From a virus, in IMG/VR virus record IMGVR_UViG_3300013372_002223, positions 1 to 28,635 of that record: a stretch of DNA of 28,635 nucleotides. One strand, 5' to 3'. The translations under genes were made by a program, and so were the position numbers. The notes below the pieces were generated by a model. It did no database searches and was not told where the DNA came from. It saw nothing but the letters and a program-made list of their open reading frames with translations. Of the stretch, positions 20,652-28,194 are shown piece by piece; within the stretch, counting starts at the first letter, position 1; the number at the start of each line of letters is the position of its first letter.

Positions 20652-21164
20652 TTAATTTTGTCTTGTTATGAATTTTTGTGAATCTTGCTTTACATAAGTC
20701 GAAGAATTGCTGCCCAAATCAACATTTTGCATTTTTTCTAAAGCTTCTTTGTTTTGGTCTTCAATTCTTTGTTTATTATCTCTCTCAATTTGAGCGTCCA
20801 TTTCCTCAGAAATTTCCAAAGCGTACCTCATGAATGTTTCGCCTTGTTTGTTTGTGCCACCTCTTATTGGAGCAATTTCAATGCCGTTTTCATCGGTAGC
20901 TGGTCTGTAACCCAAATCAATCAAATTTTGAATGCGATTTGGAATGTTAGAAGAAACCCATCTGCGTTTAAAACCTGGTTTTTTAGGCAGGTCAGAAATC
21001 GCGCCGCTTCTTTTTAAAGAAGTACGAGGAGTTCTAATAAATTCTTTTCCATCTGGCAATTTTACCACCTCAACATCTCTATTAGTAGGTCTTGCCGCTC
21101 TTGAATCATCAATATCTAGTCTTTCAAGAGAATGTGTTTTTTGATTTCTATTTGCTTCTTTCAT
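20652..21164 (-). CDS. Conserved structural-module protein
   Basis: A 170-residue charged protein. Its core KPGFKRRWVSSNIPNRIQNL then LGYRPATDENG followed by GETFMRYALEISEEMDAQIE matches a conserved phage protein pattern in which P-G-F-x-R-R-W-V is followed by a length-varying segment and a helix with M-E-I-x-x-E. Members lie beside capsid genes; function unproven. The N-terminal third is basic and probably disordered. GAGGAAAA lies seven bases ahead of the ATG. Confidence 0.65.
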   Translation of the reverse strand: MKEANRNQKTHSLERLDIDDSRAARPTNRDVEVVKLPDGKEFIRTPRTSLKRSGAISDLPKKPGFKRRWVSSNIPNRIQNLIDLGYRPATDENGIEIAPIRGGTNKQGETFMRYALEISEEMDAQIERDNKQRIEDQNKEALEKMQNVDLGSNSSTYVKQDSQKFITRQN

Positions 21165-21178
21165 GTTTTTTCCTCAAT

Positions 21179-22168
21179 TTATTTAAAATATTCTTTAATG
21201 GCTGTTTGTTGCATTTTGGCAATTTTATCTTTGTCAAAATTATACCTTTTAGCGAAAAACTCGCAGCTTTTTTTAATTTCTGCTGGTAGATCGTTGTAAG
21301 AGTTTTGTTTTCTAGTATTTTGCACTCCCCTTACTCCAGATTCAACTCTAGGAGCTTTGGAAACGCCTAATTTATCACTAAAACGACTTCTAATTTCGTC
21401 ACTTACTAAATCCAGCCTTTCTTCCAAAGGAATTCTTTCTGATAAAGTGCCAAAATATGCTGCCGCAGAAGCCTGCAGAACCTTATCTTCATGAAACCAA
21501 GTATTGTCAGCAGTCCAATTATCAAATAGGACTTTTTCATCGCGACTAATTTGATTTTTAGGTTGTTCAATTTCAGGCTCTTCAAAAGAAATTTTATTTT
21601 TCTCAAGTTCTAAACGCTTTTTTTGAATAGCTCTAACCTTAGCAACATCGCCTTCTAAAATAGCCGATTCCTCAGCTTCTTCTAAAGATTGAAACTTATT
21701 TTGAGTCTTTTCTTCGTAAGCAATTTTTTGGACATTTAACATAACGTCCATTTGTTTGCGAAGTTCATTTACTTGTTTTTCAAGAGCAGTATTTTCAGAA
21801 GCTAATTTCCTATTTCTTTCATTTAAAACAGGAGTATGTTGTTTTTGAAAAGCAAGAAATTCGGCAGCTGTTTTATATGGTTTAGGAGTTCCGTCTTTAT
21901 TTAGTCCTCTAAATAATTTTCCTTTCCAACCACCAGCCCAAGCTTCTTTTTCTTCATCAGTTAAAGTGTCATAATATTGTTTTTCTTTATCAGATCTAAA
22001 TTTTACATTAAAATCAGACTCTAACCCTTCTTCAGTTTCAGCTTGCGCTTTGGTTTCAATTTCTGATTCTGACTCTTCCATATCTTCAAAAAGAGGGTTA
22101 GAAGGCACTTCTTTTAATCCAAAAAGTTTTGAATCATCTACTGTTGTTGATTGGTCAATTACTGGCAT
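21179..22168 (-). CDS. Scaffold-like protein
   Basis: A 329-residue, highly charged, largely helical protein located between portal-side genes and the capsid gene, the place of a scaffold. An acidic N-terminal tail (FEDMEESESEIETKAQAETE) is followed by EKEAWAGGWKGKLFRGLNKD-type residues (about 70-90), a long coiled coil (LNERNRKLASENTALEKQVN then ELRKQMDV, about 115-145) and a basic C-terminus (ITKIAKM-like, KEYFK end). These match scaffolding proteins, which direct capsid assembly and are then expelled. Assignment rests on composition and position. GAGGAAAT lies close ahead of the ATG. Confidence 0.6.
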   Translation of the reverse strand: MPVIDQSTTVDDSKLFGLKEVPSNPLFEDMEESESEIETKAQAETEEGLESDFNVKFRSDKEKQYYDTLTDEEKEAWAGGWKGKLFRGLNKDGTPKPYKTAAEFLAFQKQHTPVLNERNRKLASENTALEKQVNELRKQMDVMLNVQKIAYEEKTQNKFQSLEEAEESAILEGDVAKVRAIQKKRLELEKNKISFEEPEIEQPKNQISRDEKVLFDNWTADNTWFHEDKVLQASAAAYFGTLSERIPLEERLDLVSDEIRSRFSDKLGVSKAPRVESGVRGVQNTRKQNSYNDLPAEIKKSCEFFAKRYNFDKDKIAKMQQTAIKEYFK

Positions 22169-22506
22169 ATTTCCTCATTTGTTTGTATTGCTAAAATGTC
22201 TCTGTCTAAAATAGTGCGATATTCTTTTCCGTCTTTTGTTTGTTCTTTTGTTAGTCTGTAACCACAATAAGAAGGGATAATAATTTTATCCCCAATACTC
22301 GGTTTATCTTTCCAAGTGCCTTCGTCAAAAGCCTTTGCCCCAAAATCAATAATTGTAGCAATTGTTTTGGCTTGCTGCTGGTCATCTATTGATGAAGATG
22401 TTAAAATTATTCCACCCTTCGTCTTTTCTTCTACTGCATCCGGTAAAATTAGAATCCTATATTCTAGAGGCTTCCATCCAGAAGTATTTTTAATTTCTTT
22501 ACTCAC
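22159..22506 (-). CDS. GroES-type co-chaperonin
   Basis: A 115-residue homologue of Cpn10. Residues 13-20 (PLEYRILI) match the start strand, 26-35 (EEKTKGGIIL) is the mobile loop that docks on GroEL, 72-78 (GDKIIIP) and Y80-G82 match the core, and DRDILAI (101-107) is the C-terminal strand. It has an insertion of about 15 residues compared with the bacterial protein. Start GTG at 22506 overlaps the upstream stop; the stop overlaps the scaffold gene by 10 bases. Like phage gp31-type proteins it probably replaces host GroES when folding capsid protein; no phage GroEL is seen. Confidence 0.85.
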   Translation of the reverse strand: MSKEIKNTSGWKPLEYRILILPDAVEEKTKGGIILTSSSIDDQQQAKTIATIIDFGAKAFDEGTWKDKPSIGDKIIIPSYCGYRLTKEQTKDGKEYRTILDRDILAIQTNEEICQ

Positions 22507-22771
22507 TCAAACCTCCATGAAATAAATTCAGCAATTCCGCTATTGCATTCTCGTCTTTTACGCCAAAGTAATTAGAAATTTGTTCTAATGCTTCGCAACC
22601 ACCTAAGGCACTTATTACAAGGTCTTTGTTAAAATTTCCTTGTTGTCCAATATAGTTATGGGACATATTATCTAGCAATTTAACGCGTGAATTCATTAAA
22701 ATTCTTTTAAACTTTAATGCTGTTGGATCGTTCAACCAATCCTTTAACTCTTTCATTTCGATTTGACTCAT
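22499..22771 (-). CDS. Unknown head-module protein
   Basis: A 90-residue helical protein (ELKDWLNDPTALKFKRILMN; KDLVISALGGCEALEQISNY) between the portal and the GroES-type gene. No family recognised. It overlaps the GroES gene by eight bases, indicating coupled translation. Size, acidic charge and location fit a small head-assembly or co-chaperone partner, but this is speculation. Confidence 0.55.
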   Translation of the reverse strand: MSQIEMKELKDWLNDPTALKFKRILMNSRVKLLDNMSHNYIGQQGNFNKDLVISALGGCEALEQISNYFGVKDENAIAELLNLFHGGLSE

Positions 22772-22793
22772 TTTTTACTCAGATTTATTAATA

Positions 22794-24998
22794 TTAAATA
22801 TCAGCAGCGGTTTCATCCTCCTTTTCGATTTCTTGCATTGTTGTAGGAATTTTAACTTGCTGATTCTCTAGCTTTGCTAGTTCTATTGCCGCTTTAAATC
22901 TTCTATCTTCTTTGCGGTCTTTCATTTCATTTTGTCTTGATTCGGCGTCAATCATATTATCTAAAACATCTAATTTTTCTTTTGTTTCTGCCATCTCGGT
23001 ATCTTTAACTAATTTACCAGCTTGTGCGTAGTTTACTAATACTTCAGAATCTGTTTTAGCTGATTCTTTTTGAAGTTTAATTTGATCTAATTGGAATCTA
23101 TTAGCTTCGTTCTGCATATCGCCTTGTATTTTAAGGCGTTTAGTTTCTTCTTGCGCCATAGCAACTTCCATTACTGGATCGGGTTGTGGTTGCGGAGGAA
23201 TTACGAATTTATCAAAGTTTTCAATTCCAGCGGTTTCAAATACTGTTCTATGCAGCAAGAATTGATCAACCATAGGAGAGCCAATAAAGCCCATTAAGAA
23301 TTGAGCCTTCGCATATTTTTGCATTGAAATGACATTTTCAGGGTTTGCAACTGGCACAATGTCGTAACCCTTTAATGAGAAGTCTTCTTTAACGCTTGGG
23401 CTTTCAAATAACTTAATGTCTAAAATTTCGGCGTATTTCTTTTGAGTTAAATATTCTGAATCTAGTTCGTAAAATATGTTTATTTCTTGGCGCAAAGAAT
23501 TGTAAATCCGCATGAAAACAGACTTAAATTGCTTCTGCCCTTGTTCAGCCATTCCCATATAAGTAGTGGCCGCAATATTTCCCGCGTTCTCACCAGTCAA
23601 AACATCTCTTAAAGAGCCTAATTCTTTTCCTGCATTGACCAAGAACTGCATCAATACAAATAAAGTTTGCGAAGGCTCTGGCGTTGGAAGAGGCACAATC
23701 GCATCTCTAATGTTGCCACCAAAGCTATCAACCATCTTCCATTCAGAAAGTCGAAAAGGTTTCATTCCTCCAGTCATATTTAGAGACTTAGAAATAAAAC
23801 CGCCACCAGTATTTTGAAGCGTTCCAGCATCTGTCAATTGATTAATCGAACTATTGATTGCTGAGTTAATGTTAAACAGTAAATGACCTAACCCAACGCC
23901 ATAGAAAGAGCCATCAGGTGAGGGGGTAAAGATATAGCGCACAAAAAAATTGATTGCTTTAATGCTTTGGATCTCGCCCTTCTTGTTTTTTTTAACATTT
24001 TTTGCGTGGAATCTTTTGACTAATTTAACAAGTTGATTTGAAGCTTTGTGAATTACCGCAATATAAGGCTCTGCATAGCCATCATTATCTAAATCGAATC
24101 TTGTGTGTTGCTCTAAGAATATAACTAAACCAGCTTGCGATTCGTCAGAAGTTTTTTTCTCGTCATTCTTATCAAGCCCGTTGGTGTCGGTTGCGGAATC
24201 TTGAGCATCGGGATCAAAATCAAAATCAATATAATCGCCAGAGCGAATTGAGGAAACTACATCTTGCGGATATTTCTCAATAATATGAGTTACAGGAGCT
24301 TCAAAGGAAGGTGCAAAGTCGTTTAAGATTAATTTATCAGGATAAACTAAATTAGAACAGATCTTCTCTTCGTTTGAGTCATAATAATCTTTTTTAAACA
24401 TCGTGCCTAAAGAGCCAAGAGCATTAAACAACGCGTCCATGTCTTGCTCAAAGTTCTCTACTTCTTCATTCAACTGATAGTTCATAACAGTTGAAACTCT
24501 TTGGCCGCGCTTAAGTTTAGCGCCCACATTTTGTATAGCTGGCAAGCCTGTTTCATCAAGGGTAGCAATAGAGCCGTCTTCATTAAACATCTCGTTGCCT
24601 TCCACATCCTTCATCACCTCACCATCATCATTGCCAACAACTTTGGCCTTAACAATGTTTCCATCTTTAAAGATTTCAGGATAACATTTAGCAGCGAATT
24701 CAACGCAAGCTGTGGAAATTAAAGGAAAGATAACATTTGAAGAGCCTTCAAAAGGAAAGGAGCGCTTCTCTGATTGTGAGAGAGTGTAGCGGATAATTTG
24801 TTGAAGCTGTTTTTGTTTTTCGCTTCTTGATTGTAAATCTGTATTGTATCGAGTGTTGACTTTGCCAGCAATAGACGCGCGCATTTCTTCAGACAATATT
24901 TCGGCAATATTATCTGTTTCTAAGATAGTTTTAAAATCTAAATATTGGGCAGCGTCTTGAGTAAGCAAGGTTATTTTTGCGTTTTGTTTACAATGCAT
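22794..24998 (-). CDS. Portal protein, P22-like
   Basis: A 734-residue portal of the P22 family (P22: 725). Recognisable blocks: the N-terminal helix-rich part with KRSFPFEGSSNVIFPLISTA (about 80-99), the stem/wing region with YDSNEEKICSNLVYPDKLIL, VRYIFTPSPDGSFYGVGLGH, and SAINSSINQLTDAGTLQN, and RDVLTGENAGNIAATTYMGM in the clip-side half. The C-terminal 100 residues form a charged coiled coil (EETKRLKIQGDMQNEANRFQ) like the P22 barrel. Twelve copies should form the DNA channel. The start follows GAGTAA closely. It lies between a tRNA and the gene at 22499. Confidence 0.88.
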   Translation of the reverse strand: MHCKQNAKITLLTQDAAQYLDFKTILETDNIAEILSEEMRASIAGKVNTRYNTDLQSRSEKQKQLQQIIRYTLSQSEKRSFPFEGSSNVIFPLISTACVEFAAKCYPEIFKDGNIVKAKVVGNDDGEVMKDVEGNEMFNEDGSIATLDETGLPAIQNVGAKLKRGQRVSTVMNYQLNEEVENFEQDMDALFNALGSLGTMFKKDYYDSNEEKICSNLVYPDKLILNDFAPSFEAPVTHIIEKYPQDVVSSIRSGDYIDFDFDPDAQDSATDTNGLDKNDEKKTSDESQAGLVIFLEQHTRFDLDNDGYAEPYIAVIHKASNQLVKLVKRFHAKNVKKNKKGEIQSIKAINFFVRYIFTPSPDGSFYGVGLGHLLFNINSAINSSINQLTDAGTLQNTGGGFISKSLNMTGGMKPFRLSEWKMVDSFGGNIRDAIVPLPTPEPSQTLFVLMQFLVNAGKELGSLRDVLTGENAGNIAATTYMGMAEQGQKQFKSVFMRIYNSLRQEINIFYELDSEYLTQKKYAEILDIKLFESPSVKEDFSLKGYDIVPVANPENVISMQKYAKAQFLMGFIGSPMVDQFLLHRTVFETAGIENFDKFVIPPQPQPDPVMEVAMAQEETKRLKIQGDMQNEANRFQLDQIKLQKESAKTDSEVLVNYAQAGKLVKDTEMAETKEKLDVLDNMIDAESRQNEMKDRKEDRRFKAAIELAKLENQQVKIPTTMQEIEKEDETAADI

Positions 24999-25012
24999 TT
25001 ACTCAAGTTTAG

Positions 25013-25094
25013 TGAAAGTAGCAGGATTTTAACCTGCGAAAGCTTGCGCTGACTCTGATTAAGAGTTTCCTTTAGGACCCTTGGATATACTTTC
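25013..25094 (-). tRNA. Class II-like tRNA between terminase and portal
   Basis: An 82-base cloverleaf on the - strand: acceptor GAAAGTA/TACTTTC (7 bp), T8-A9, D-stem TCC/GGA with AAGGG in the loop, anticodon arm AACTC-TTAATCA-GAGTC (four good pairs), variable arm AGC-GCAA-GCT, T-arm GCAGG-TTAAAAT-CCTGC. The long variable arm puts it with Leu/Ser/Tyr-type tRNAs. Oddities: C56 is replaced by A in the T-loop, base 37 is C and not a purine, and the anticodon reads AAT in the best fold or TAA if shifted by one. CCA is not encoded (ACTA follows). Probably a tRNA, possibly degenerate. No gene overlaps it. Confidence 0.65.
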
Positions 25095-25135
25095 AAACCA
25101 AGTAAATTCATTAAAAAATAAATGTCAAGCGTTAT

Positions 25136-26674
25136 TTAATACCCCGTTATTGAATTTCTATTACTTGCATTCAAATACTCTTCATAAGCCCAGTCATCAA
25201 CAAAGCCTTTTTGTTCTTGTGCGTAAGTCTCTAGTCGATGGATTGAAGCTGCAAAAGTTTGGAACGCATCAGCGCCGTTTGAGTTGATATCATGCAACGG
25301 CTGATCCATAAAGCATCCAAGCTTGTCATTAAACTTCTTGCGATATTCTCTAAGCCTTCCAATACCCGTTTCGCATCTCTTCTGATCAAACCAGCAACGC
25401 GCAATGATTGTTCTTGCTTCGTTGATTGAGTCCATTTTGTTTTGCGCTCTCGTTATCTTCTCGAATCTAAAGCCAAAGTTCTTTGCAATCTCTATTCCGT
25501 CCTTGCCGTCATAATAACTTCTTTTGCTTATGTCGTGCGGTGCAAAGTGATTGCCGTAGTTATATCCTTTGTCTTTCAAAATCTTAAAGTAGTGAGGCAA
25601 TGGCTCTTCGCTCATCTCGTAGTAATCAACTAAGGTGAAGTCGAAGCCTTTCTTCTGATAGAACCAAATACAAGTTGTGTCGTTAATCCCTAAATCCCAT
25701 GCAGTATGCACCGGAAGATTCTGGTCAATTCCAACTCTCCCGATCCTTCCATCTTGTTCTGCTTTGATTAGCTCTTTGCTCCAATAAGCTCCAACAATAG
25801 CTTTTTGGAATGCTTCTTTGCTATTACTCGGGAACTCTTGCTTCATCAAGTCGCCTTGCGTTTCTTCTTTCTTGCAATACCAAGTCTTCTGCTGCTTGGT
25901 GAGTTCAATCCCTTCGTTATCAAGTTCTAAAAAATAATCATTTTGCTTGTCGTTAAAGTGATAGTCAGCGACCATCTTATATTTCCTGTCTTTCCACCAT
26001 CCGAAGAAATGAAACTTCCAATCTAACGGCGTTAGCTCCTCTTTCATTCTCATCTTTCTTTCTGCAACATCACACAGATTGAAGAAGTGACCGCTTGCCC
26101 CTTGCGCCGTTGATTCAATTACAATCTGTTGTCCTTGGTGAACTGTGTTGAGTGAACCAGACATTATTTCTTCTGCTTTGTCAGGACTCTTGCGGCATAT
26201 CTTGCCAAACTCTGTAATGTGCAAGCGTTGAACTGTACCCGACCTTGCACTTGTAGTGACAGAATAAGAAGAGCCATTGCTAAAGCGCATGATTTCAGTT
26301 GAATCAGTCACTAACTTGCGATGCTCTCTTATCTCTGCCGGTAATCTATCATAAGCATATCTCGCTTTATCTCTAAGTAGTTTCTTCGCATCTTCTAAGT
26401 CATCACCAATTAAAACGGCTGTGATGTTTGAGTTAAACAAACAATCATCAAGATAGTTGATGCAATAAAAGGTTGTAATCCCTAATTGGCGGGCTTTAAG
26501 AATAATGTTGAGAGGGTGCTTCTCTTCAATTAATTCGCTTTGTGCTTCATTACAGATAAACTTAAACTCTCGCCCGTTCTCATCTTTGCAATAGTACAAG
26601 TTGGACATGCGCCAAGCTTTGCTACTTAATAGTTCAGTTAGTTTTCTTTTTTTTTCTTCTACTTGATTATTCAC
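25136..26674 (-). CDS. Terminase large subunit
   Basis: A 512-residue packaging motor and nuclease. ATPase: KARQLGITT (60-68), the Q-L-G-I-T type of Walker A lacking GKT; Walker B LHITEF (151-156) with E155 catalytic; coupling motif ESTAQGASGHF. Nuclease: AWDLGIND and HDISKRSYYDGKDG, then HDINSNGADAFQTFA carrying late acidic residues, consistent with the RNase H-like fold. The start is GTG at 26674, overlapping the TAA of the gene upstream. The tRNA follows downstream. It works with the small subunit at 27669, here separated by three small genes. Confidence 0.92.
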   Translation of the reverse strand: MNNQVEEKKRKLTELLSSKAWRMSNLYYCKDENGREFKFICNEAQSELIEEKHPLNIILKARQLGITTFYCINYLDDCLFNSNITAVLIGDDLEDAKKLLRDKARYAYDRLPAEIREHRKLVTDSTEIMRFSNGSSYSVTTSARSGTVQRLHITEFGKICRKSPDKAEEIMSGSLNTVHQGQQIVIESTAQGASGHFFNLCDVAERKMRMKEELTPLDWKFHFFGWWKDRKYKMVADYHFNDKQNDYFLELDNEGIELTKQQKTWYCKKEETQGDLMKQEFPSNSKEAFQKAIVGAYWSKELIKAEQDGRIGRVGIDQNLPVHTAWDLGINDTTCIWFYQKKGFDFTLVDYYEMSEEPLPHYFKILKDKGYNYGNHFAPHDISKRSYYDGKDGIEIAKNFGFRFEKITRAQNKMDSINEARTIIARCWFDQKRCETGIGRLREYRKKFNDKLGCFMDQPLHDINSNGADAFQTFAASIHRLETYAQEQKGFVDDWAYEEYLNASNRNSITGY

Positions 26675-26855
26675 AATTAGCTAAGTCATTATTAGCAAGC
26701 ATTTCTTCTAACATCTCAACAGCAACAAGTCTTTTAAAATCTTCTCGCTCTTCAATCACTGCAAATCTTTTATCATCTGTAAATCTAATTATTTCAAAAG
26801 ATTTGGGCAGACTTGCAAGATTCATCACATAACTTGTAACGCTTAAATTTTTCAT
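26667..26855 (-). CDS. Unknown small protein upstream of terminase
   Basis: A 62-residue protein (SYVMNLASLPKSFEIIRFTD then DDKRFAVIEEREDFKRLVAV), beta strand pair then helix. No family recognised. Its stop overlaps the large terminase start (GTGAATAA), so it probably controls or tunes terminase translation by coupling. Compact alpha-beta fold likely; could be a host- or toxin-related small protein but nothing supports that. Confidence 0.5.
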   Translation of the reverse strand: MKNLSVTSYVMNLASLPKSFEIIRFTDDKRFAVIEEREDFKRLVAVEMLEEMLANNDLANCE

Positions 26856-26857
26856 TT

Positions 26858-26908
26858 TGTTATTTATTCTTCTTGAATTGATCTAATGCTTCTGCGCTAT
26901 GCTTCACA
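26858..26908. repeat. Intergenic element copy 1
   Basis: On the - strand this 51-base stretch shares TGAAgCATAGCGCA, TAGAT, TTCAAG and AAGAATAAAtAACA, in order, with the element at 27110-27168. Both lie just after the stop of one gene and just before the start of the next. It includes a possible 15-residue GTG-start frame (26860-26907, MKHSAEALDQFKKNK) overlapping the stop of the gene at 26897. It may be a duplicated small gene or a shared regulatory leader. Confidence 0.5.
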
Positions 26909-27094
26909 AATTCCAACAGAAATTATTTTTATTTTAGTTTCTAACTTTCTGTTAAATTGAAAGTTCAGAAATTCCACCAACTCTTCATCATTGAAATTTC
27001 CTTCGTATTCAGCGAACCCTTTACCAATAGCAGTTGTTTTAATGTTCTTATCAGTAAGAACTCGATCACCCATTTCTTGCCAAACAATTCTCAT
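26897..27094 (-). CDS. Unknown small protein in terminase cluster
   Basis: A product of 65 residues when begun at ATG 27094, which lies eight bases behind GAGG; an ATG two codons earlier is too close to that site. MRIVWQEMGDRVLTDKNIKT then KGFAEYEGNFNDEELVEFLN suggests a mixed beta-alpha fold. No family recognised. Its end overlaps the repeated intergenic element. Confidence 0.5.
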   Translation of the reverse strand: MRIVWQEMGDRVLTDKNIKTTAIGKGFAEYEGNFNDEELVEFLNFQFNRKLETKIKIISVGICEA

Positions 27095-27109
27095 TTTCAT
27101 TTCCTCAAT

Positions 27110-27168
27110 TGTTGTTTATTCTTAATCGCAAACTTGAATGTATCTACAATCTTGCGCTATGTTTCATC
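27110..27168. repeat. Intergenic element copy 2
   Basis: Counterpart of the element at 26858-26908. On the - strand it begins ATGAAACATAGCGCA directly behind the stop of the gene at 27169. Here the frame MKHSARL stops after seven codons, and one base change in length would restore a longer frame resembling copy 1 (VDTFKFAIKNKQQ versus LDQFKKNK), so this copy looks frameshifted. It ends at AAGAATAAACAACAATTGAG, immediately before the ribosome site of the gene at 26897. Confidence 0.5.
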
Positions 27169-27657
27169 TTAACTATTCATTTTCGACGGCGATTTAAGAA
27201 ACTGATATCCAGCTTCATATCCGAAGCCTATTTCTTTCAAAAGTCTTTCTAGAATAATGCTAGGAAGTTCCTTTGCTTTTAATACACTTGAGATCGAAAG
27301 CAATTCTTTTGCCGCCTGAAATTCTTTAGAATCTTCGTAGATGTGAATAAATCTGTAATGAGTTGAGTAATCTTTGTGATTGTTATTTATCGACATGCAT
27401 ATCTTTGGATATTGTTCAACATATTCCAACTCAATTTCAGAGTTCAGAATATTATTTAAAACTGCTTCCGCATCAGATTTATTGTGAAATGTAGTGCCAA
27501 AAGTTAACTCATAAAGATTCCCTTCTTCATCAGCATAAAATGAACTGTGGACTGCTCCAATCCCCAAAGGCTGTACTTCGATAATAGATTTTTTGGGGAA
27601 GTCTATTACAAATTGTGTTGGAGTAGTTTTGATCTTTATTTTAATAGTTTTATCCAT
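27169..27657 (-). CDS. Unknown protein between terminase subunits
   Basis: A 162-residue protein. N-terminal half beta-rich (IKIKIKTTPTQFVIDFPKKS; FYADEEGNLYELTFGTTFHN), C-terminal half helical (FQAAKELLSISSVLKAKELP) ending near YEAGYQFLKSPSK. No family or catalytic motif recognised; no membrane segment. ATTGAGGAAAT lies ahead of the ATG, though spacing is short. It follows the small terminase gene by 11 bases. Confidence 0.6.
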   Translation of the reverse strand: MDKTIKIKIKTTPTQFVIDFPKKSIIEVQPLGIGAVHSSFYADEEGNLYELTFGTTFHNKSDAEAVLNNILNSEIELEYVEQYPKICMSINNNHKDYSTHYRFIHIYEDSKEFQAAKELLSISSVLKAKELPSIILERLLKEIGFGYEAGYQFLKSPSKMNS

Positions 27658-27668
27658 ATTTCCTCAAT

Positions 27669-28094
27669 TTATTTATTGTTATCAATTTCTTGTAAAACTT
27701 CATCAAGCCAAGAACTAGTTGAACTCGTGTCTTTTACTTCAGCTTGAATCTTTGTTGAATCACCAAACTTACGCGGATTTTTCTTTGCAGCTAGCCAGCG
27801 ATAATGAGAGGCAAGCTCTCTTTGTCTTGTTACACTTGCCTGCGTGTCATCAGGTTGAATTTGCAACAAAGATAATTCTGCTTTTTGAGCGATTATATCG
27901 GCTGATTCTTTTTGTGCTTCGCGTGCACGCGCGGAATACTCACTGTTTGCGATAAAATCAGACAAATATTTCGCATGAACACAATACTTTTTTTGAATCT
28001 CTTCATAGCTCTTCGCTTGTCTAAGCATCTCAATCACATCATCAGCACTTTCAACTAAAATCTCTTTTTGTGTTTTCTGCGTTTTCTTTTTCAT
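27669..28094 (-). CDS. Terminase small subunit
   Basis: A 141-residue protein. Residues about 11-60 form an HTH-like region (EEIQKKYCVHAKYLSDFIAN then SEYSARAREAQKE), followed by a helical core and the characteristic SHYRWLAAKKNPRKFGDSTK (about 102-121), the R-W-x-x-A-K-K-x-P-x-K-[FY]-G-D signature of small terminases. It binds phage DNA and recruits the large subunit, three genes downstream. As first gene of the - strand late block, it lies behind an extended -10 promoter candidate at 28180-28188. No clear ribosome site precedes the ATG. Confidence 0.82.
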   Translation of the reverse strand: MKKKTQKTQKEILVESADDVIEMLRQAKSYEEIQKKYCVHAKYLSDFIANSEYSARAREAQKESADIIAQKAELSLLQIQPDDTQASVTRQRELASHYRWLAAKKNPRKFGDSTKIQAEVKDTSSTSSWLDEVLQEIDNNK

Positions 28095-28095
28095 C

Positions 28096-28194
28096 TCAGT
28101 TAATCATTAGTTTAGCCGCGCCAGCTTTCGCTTTGTCGCTATTAATAATATCGAATATTATTTGAGAATATACAGCAGTATTATAGCAAGTCTG
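28096..28194 (-). other. Startless 32-codon reading frame
   Basis: An open frame on the - strand, ending TGA just before the small terminase gene, reads like protein (CYNTAVYSQIIFDIINSDKA, then KAGAAKLMIN) but has no ATG, GTG or TTG near its beginning and overlaps the promoter candidate. It may be a relic of a gene 3' end, or chance. Recorded because the composition is that of a real helix and not of random AT-rich sequence. Confidence 0.2.
28180..28188 (-). promoter_or_regulatory. Extended -10 promoter candidate for late block
   Basis: The - strand reads TGCTATAAT, a perfect sigma70 -10 hexamer with the TGN extension, about 85 bases ahead of the small terminase start. The -35 position at 17-base spacing (CGCGAT) is poor, as is common for extended -10 promoters. 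Two TTGACA hexamers lie further upstream on this strand (28217-28222 and 28236-28241), at the wrong spacing for this -10. It would drive the whole - strand cluster. Confidence 0.4.
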
